Shown: positions 60,257 to 64,000 of the stretch, in pieces
How positions within the stretch are numbered: the stretch's first letter is position 1
How the letters are laid out: every line of letters begins with the position of its first letter
Source of the DNA: G965267605 sp965267605
Lineage (GTDB): Bacteria > Bacteroidota > Bacteroidia > Flavobacteriales_E > Vicingaceae
DNA: 64,000 bases
Assembly (NCBI GenBank): GCA_965267605.1
Contig: OZ254088.1
Coordinates: 1,178,001 to 1,242,000 of the forward strand
Reading direction: 5' to 3'
The notes under the pieces: generated by a model
Told to the model about the DNA's origin: nothing
The model's input: only the letters and a program-made list of their open reading frames with translations
Databases searched by the model: none
Made by a program: the position numbers and the translations under genes

Positions 60257-60996
60257 ATTTCCTTGAAAGCAGTTTGGTTGACCCAGCCTGTATTCCCATT
60301 GGCGATCATGATTTCCCGCCAATCATTCTTTTCAGCTTTTACCTCCACCTTGGTGCCTTCATGAAGAATGAACAGCTTCTCGGAGTTTTCTGTTGGCGCA
60401 CTATAAATGGTTACACTAGGCTCAAAGACAATTCCGTGCTTAGAATCATGAAGTATACTTCTGTTGGAGAATGCCAACAGCAGCAGGATTCCGCTTAGAA
60501 TAAACATGATGCCACCACCAAAGAACAACGTTCTCTTCATTCCCACAGATCTCACATAGTAGAATCCTGCCACGCTTACAAGCGAAATAAACAGTGCAAT
60601 CACGAAGAACAGAGCCCATGTATCAGTCTGCTGGCTTAGGGCCATCTTTTTGTACCAGGTTGTAAGCGCAAACTCCGGGAGGGGCTCAACCTTATCTACC
60701 GTCTGCGAGTAGCATAAGGAAAGATTGTGTTCTGCTTTCTCATTTCCCGGATCCAGCTTCAACGCTCTTTCATAATGATATATCGCATTGGTGATATCAT
60801 CCATGCGGTAGAAGCAATTACCAAGGTTGTAATATACCTCAGGAGACAGATCACCTTCAGCTAGCACTGCCTGGTAAGAGTTTACGGCCTCCTGGTAGTT
60901 TCCTGCTTCATATTCTTCATTGCCCAACTGAAACATGCCATTCCCGAATACAGCACAGGTCATCAGAAAAACCGGTATGATGATGAGTTTCTTCAT
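60253..60996 (-). CDS. batE: BatE-like protein (TPR, two membrane segments, SH3-like end)
   Basis: The 247-residue protein has a signal peptide (LIIIPVFLMTCAVFG) and TPR repeats (about 25-100: NEEYEAGNYQEAVNSY, VYYNLGNCFYRMDD). Two membrane segments (about 127-147 and 156-175) and a C-terminal SH3-like domain (VTIYSAPTENSEKLF, WREIMIANGNTGWV) follow. This TPR-membrane-SH3 order is that of BatE in the Bacteroides aerotolerance operon. It is the last gene of the bat run here and overlaps batD by 4 bases. Exact function in stress or aerotolerance is unresolved in the literature. Confidence 0.85.
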   Translation of the reverse strand: MKKLIIIPVFLMTCAVFGNGMFQLGNEEYEAGNYQEAVNSYQAVLAEGDLSPEVYYNLGNCFYRMDDITNAIYHYERALKLDPGNEKAEHNLSLCYSQTVDKVEPLPEFALTTWYKKMALSQQTDTWALFFVIALFISLVSVAGFYYVRSVGMKRTLFFGGGIMFILSGILLLLAFSNRSILHDSKHGIVFEPSVTIYSAPTENSEKLFILHEGTKVEVKAEKNDWREIMIANGNTGWVNQTAFKEI

Positions 60997-62765
60997 GCCT
61001 GTCGGTTGATTTGTTCAATAACACGTTCAGCTCCATCTAATGTCGCAGCACTGGCACCAACAGAAGCGGCACTGAATCGAGCCATATCACAGTCCTCCAT
61101 TACATTGTGAAGTGCATCAATCGTAGATCGTTCAACACCTCTCTCACTTAGAATTTCCTCTATTCGCTCCTGAGAGAATTGTGAGGTATCTATTCTAAGC
61201 TTATCCGCAATGAATCCGTTCATAGCCGCTGCCACATGTTCAAATACCGCACTGTGATCATTGGCATTCAATGAGGCCCGCGCCTGCTTGAGGTATTTGG
61301 AAGCGACCCGCCCGGCCTTTCTCTCTTTCTTTCCAACCACATCAGCTTTGCGCTCCTTGTACTTTCTTCGATAAGCAATTGCTACGAAAAGGAGCAGGAA
61401 AGGGAAGCCCGTCAATAACCAAAAGCCTTTTGATCCAAAGAAGGTTTGTTTTTCGCTTACCGTGTTGTAGGATACATCATAGATATGCCTGATGTCCTGG
61501 TTCAGCATTTCCACTTCCTCTCTTGACATCGATCTGGAACTGATGGCTGAACCATTGGCGGTTGTACTCTTTTCTACACGCAATGGAATCTCCTTGGCGG
61601 TTCTCGTGTAATATTTCTTTCTGGAAGGATCGAAATAACTGAACTCAACAGCATCAATCTTAAAGCTACCGGCATGTCGTGGAATAATCAGGTATTCGAA
61701 TTCCCGGATACCCCTTACTCCGGAAGCAAGGACAGAAATATCATCGTTGATCTTCGGGTCGTATACTTCAAAGTCAGCAGGTAAGTTTAACTCCAGTGGC
61801 TCCAACAATTGAAGGTTTCCTGTTCCTTCAATCTTCACTTTAAGTGTGATCGCGTCATTAGCCGACACTTCAGCCCTGTCTACATTCGAACTGATCTTGA
61901 AATCACCCACAGCACCAGCAAATGACTCAGGTTGACCTTTGGTAGGCAAGGGGAGCACGGTAATTTTCGTGGGTTTACTTTCAATCTTATACCGCTTGCT
62001 CTTCGCGCGGCCAAAAAAGTTATCAAAGAAGTTTCGCGACATCTGCTGGACTTCAAATGTCATAGCCAGAGGATCAACTTCCAACGTTCCTGTTCTCTGA
62101 GGGAACAAGACGGTCTTCTTTAGCTCGGCTACCTCAAATTGCCGCTTGTTTACATATTCCGTATTCCAGGTAACATGGTCAAATGGCGACTTTACATCCT
62201 GGCTCCAAAAACCGTTCAGGGAGGGCATTTTCTCAATACCGCTATCCACAAATCTTACGCTGTTATAGAGTTTATATGTTGCGGTTAGTTGCTCACCGAG
62301 GTATACCTTCTTCTTGCTGGCGGCTCCTTTGATGAACAGGTATTGGGATATTTCATTGTTCCCGGAGGAATTCTGACCATTCTGGCTAGACACTGCTTTA
62401 CCACCTTGCGTGATCTTAATGGTTAGCGTATTGGAGGTGATTCTCTTTCCGTTTGCAGTTACAGAAGCACTACCAATGGTGTAAGTACCTGGTTTCTTGC
62501 CTGACAATACGTAGGAGTACGAATAGCTTGCCTGCATCCGATTGCCGCTGATCTGAACACTCTGGGAGAAGTTTGGCCCCATGGCCACATTGAAATCCTT
62601 CAGATCCGGCCCTTTGAAACCACCACCGGGAGCATCAACGGTGTAGATGACTTTGAACTGCTGCCCTGCAGGAATAGAAGAAACACCGCATTTGGCCTTG
62701 AAGGTTTGCCCAATAGCGCTTACCGCAAAGGATACTGATAGCATATATGTGATCAACAACCTCAC
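60993..62765 (-). CDS. batD: BatD-like protein (BatD/DUF family)
   Basis: The protein has about 590 residues. Two starts fit: GTG at 62765 (used here, one base after the batC stop) or TTG at 62783, which overlaps batC by 17. A signal peptide (YMLSVSFAVSAIGQ) is followed by tandem strand-rich Ig-like domains of the BatD family (FKVIYTVDAPGGGFKGPDL, TYTIGSASVTANGKR, LTATYKLYNS). Near residue 450 there is one membrane helix (FWLLTGFPFLLLFVAIAY), then a basic cytoplasmic region with helices. It is expected to work with BatA/B and BatC in the envelope. Confidence 0.87.
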   Translation of the reverse strand: MRLLITYMLSVSFAVSAIGQTFKAKCGVSSIPAGQQFKVIYTVDAPGGGFKGPDLKDFNVAMGPNFSQSVQISGNRMQASYSYSYVLSGKKPGTYTIGSASVTANGKRITSNTLTIKITQGGKAVSSQNGQNSSGNNEISQYLFIKGAASKKKVYLGEQLTATYKLYNSVRFVDSGIEKMPSLNGFWSQDVKSPFDHVTWNTEYVNKRQFEVAELKKTVLFPQRTGTLEVDPLAMTFEVQQMSRNFFDNFFGRAKSKRYKIESKPTKITVLPLPTKGQPESFAGAVGDFKISSNVDRAEVSANDAITLKVKIEGTGNLQLLEPLELNLPADFEVYDPKINDDISVLASGVRGIREFEYLIIPRHAGSFKIDAVEFSYFDPSRKKYYTRTAKEIPLRVEKSTTANGSAISSRSMSREEVEMLNQDIRHIYDVSYNTVSEKQTFFGSKGFWLLTGFPFLLLFVAIAYRRKYKERKADVVGKKERKAGRVASKYLKQARASLNANDHSAVFEHVAAAMNGFIADKLRIDTSQFSQERIEEILSERGVERSTIDALHNVMEDCDMARFSAASVGASAATLDGAERVIEQINRQA

Positions 62766-62766
62766 G

Positions 62767-63510
62767 TTACCAGTCCTTTTCAATTTTAGTTTTTTCCTTT
62801 TTCTGTTTCTTACCCACCATCACTTTCGCCTGGGTCTTTCGTTCAGCATTATTGGAAGCGTCCAGAAGCCTTTTCGCTTCGGCTTTACTCAATTGATGTT
62901 GCTGCTGCTGTTTTTGCTTGTTCTGATTCTCGCTACCCTGTGATTGCTGTTCCTGTTGCTCCTTGTCCTTTTTGTCTTCCTGATCATCTCCCTGACCCTG
63001 GTTCTGGTCTTTCTTCTCTCGCTGCCCTTCCTTCTTGTCTTTGTTCTCCTCGTTCTGCTTGTCTTGATCCTGTTGTTGTGGCGGATCTTTCTTCATCATA
63101 GCCTGTGCATAGGCGAGGTTGTATCTGGACTTTTCATCATTCGGGTTGTTCTTAAGCGCTTCCTTATAGGCATCTGCTGCTTCTTTCCATTTTCTTTGTT
63201 GAAGCCAGGAATTGCCCACGTTATGACATGCTTTGGCAACGAGCTTCGGGTCTTCCTGAAGGGGGTAGGAGGCAATGAACTGTTCAACAGCTTCCTCATA
63301 CCGACCTTGTCTGTACAAAGCTGTACCAAGGTTGAAGTTGCCTATGAAGTCTCCTTTGTCTTTTTCCACAGCACTTCGATAGAGGGATTCCGCCTGCTCA
63401 TAATTCCCCTCCTTATAGGCCTGATTGCCTTCGTGCAGCAATTGCCTTGATTGCTGGGCAAACGCCCCAGTCAACAACATAATGGCCGATATGGTTAACA
63501 GCAATCTCAT
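62767..63510 (-). CDS. batC: BatC-like TPR protein with a charged, Gln-rich tail
   Basis: The 247-residue protein has a signal peptide (LLTISAIMLLTGAFAQ) and TPR repeats (about 25-130; YKEGNYEQAESLYRSAVEKD, GRYEEAVEQFIASYP, WKEAADAYKEALKNN). A long low-complexity tail rich in Gln, Lys, Asp and Glu (about 138-200; QQQDQDKQNEENKDKK) and a basic end follow. It is the usual BatC partner, in the periplasm. The ATG at 63510 overlaps the batB stop by 4 bases. Confidence 0.87.
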   Translation of the reverse strand: MRLLLTISAIMLLTGAFAQQSRQLLHEGNQAYKEGNYEQAESLYRSAVEKDKGDFIGNFNLGTALYRQGRYEEAVEQFIASYPLQEDPKLVAKACHNVGNSWLQQRKWKEAADAYKEALKNNPNDEKSRYNLAYAQAMMKKDPPQQQDQDKQNEENKDKKEGQREKKDQNQGQGDDQEDKKDKEQQEQQSQGSENQNKQKQQQQHQLSKAEAKRLLDASNNAERKTQAKVMVGKKQKKEKTKIEKDW

Positions 63511-64000
63511 TCTCCAAATAGTTCCAATTGTTTCAAGCGGCCATACCTTTTCGAGCTGATGAATCCCTCAAGAACCAACAGCGCCAACCCAATCATTAAG
63601 AAAATCTGAAAACGGTTCTCATAATCAGTAAACTCAGTCTGTCCGTATTCTTCCGCGTTCATTTGTTCTAATTCCTCCATAATCACACGCACACCATCTG
63701 TGGCATTGGTGGATCTCACATACGTGCCACCACCTGCCTCCGCAATTTTGGCAAGCATAGGTTCATTCAACTTGGAGATAACCGTCTGTTCATTCCGATT
63801 CTTCTTAAAGCCTATTTGCTTGCCTTCACTGTAAACAGGAATTGGCGCACCCTTCTGTGAACCCAATCCTACAGCATTAACGATAATACCAGCCTCATTA
63901 GCGCTCTTGGCATACGAAACGGCATCATCTTCATGGTTCTCACCATCGGTAATAACGATAATGGTCTTTTCGGTAGGCGATTCCGGATCAAAGCAATCCA
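63507..64000 (-). CDS. batB: BatB-like VWA-domain protein, C-terminal part (cut by window edge)
   Basis: The open frame continues to the right edge; 164 codons plus two bases are visible. It encodes the end of a von Willebrand factor A domain: TIIVITDGENHEDDA, AGIIVNAVGLGSQKGAPI and a Lys/Asn-rich stretch. A C-terminal helix (FLIMIGLALLVLEGF) is followed by a basic cytoplasmic tail (RYGRLKQLE). VWA proteins BatA and BatB precede BatC in this operon, and the position next to batC fits BatB. Any Met-like codon near 63866 is inside the domain, not a start. Confidence 0.88.
   Translation of the reverse strand, partial: DCFDPESPTEKTIIVITDGENHEDDAVSYAKSANEAGIIVNAVGLGSQKGAPIPVYSEGKQIGFKKNRNEQTVISKLNEPMLAKIAEAGGGTYVRSTNATDGVRVIMEELEQMNAEEYGQTEFTDYENRFQIFLMIGLALLVLEGFISSKRYGRLKQLELFGE

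Noticed and set aside
62944..63450. Plus-strand frame rich in Leu and Phe resembling membrane helices
   Set aside because: It is the shadow of the Gln/Lys/Asp-rich tail of BatC on the minus strand.
1..64000. CRISPR array
   Set aside because: No regularly spaced direct repeats were seen; the only tandem repeat is the protein-coding Asn/Gln tract.

Overview
The window reads as a chromosomal segment of a free-living Bacteroidota bacterium, most likely in or near Flavobacteriales. Four things point there. Promoter-like sites follow the TAnnTTTG -7 / TTG -33 pattern of that phylum. One secreted subtilase ends in a type IX secretion (T9SS) sorting domain. PorE-like TPR/beta-propeller/OmpA proteins, Bat proteins, DUF3078, DUF4199, GWxTD and GldI-like FKBP lipoproteins are all present. 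Isoprenoids are made by the mevalonate route. Placement below phylum is an inference from gene content.

Layout. 1-7050: partial PAS sensor protein, DUF3078 envelope protein, LytTR regulator, two poorly known membrane/lipoproteins, a DinB-fold protein and an exported WD40-caspase fusion. 7100-11500: small membrane protein, mnmA, M1 peptidase, small lipoprotein. 11505-16638: mevalonate operon (HMG-CoA reductase, GHMP kinase, diphosphomevalonate decarboxylase, mevalonate kinase, UbiA prenyltransferase). 16853-30381: orphan exported protein, SPOR-like TPR protein, FAA hydrolase, DnaQ-like exonuclease, four consecutive PorE-like proteins, 2-oxoacid dehydrogenase E2. 30477-36152: glycosyltransferase fusion, recR, sodium:solute symporter, two exported orphans. 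36207-40596: DHH phosphoesterase and four overlapping FKBP genes. 40593-46443: rsmI-like methyltransferase, low-molecular-weight phosphatase, dnaA with a structured upstream region, thioesterase, GT2 glycosyltransferase, GWxTD protein. 46494-48183: tRNA-Ser(UGA), a repeat-rich gap and a two-gene accessory module with a Shedu/DUF4263-like nuclease candidate. 48238-52493: six-gene run headed by agmatinase and a deoxyhypusine-synthase-like enzyme. 52537-60256: DUF4199 protein, membrane-tethered LuxR regulator, exported orphan, T9SS subtilase, msrA, aldehyde dehydrogenase. 60253-64000: batE, batD, batC and part of batB.

How the genes work together. Much of the window concerns the envelope: export, outer-membrane and peptidoglycan anchoring, and periplasmic folding by FKBPs. 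The rest is housekeeping: tRNA thiolation, replication initiation, recombination, isoprenoids and polyamines. Genes are tightly packed, with many 1-, 4- and 8-base overlaps, so most runs are probably operons.

The least explained parts are the tRNA-Ser-adjacent nuclease/LamG-like pair, the graded FKBP and PorE-like arrays, the palindromic region beside dnaA, the WD40-caspase, and promoters so close to the start that their products may have little or no leader. All family calls come from reading motifs; no database search was run.
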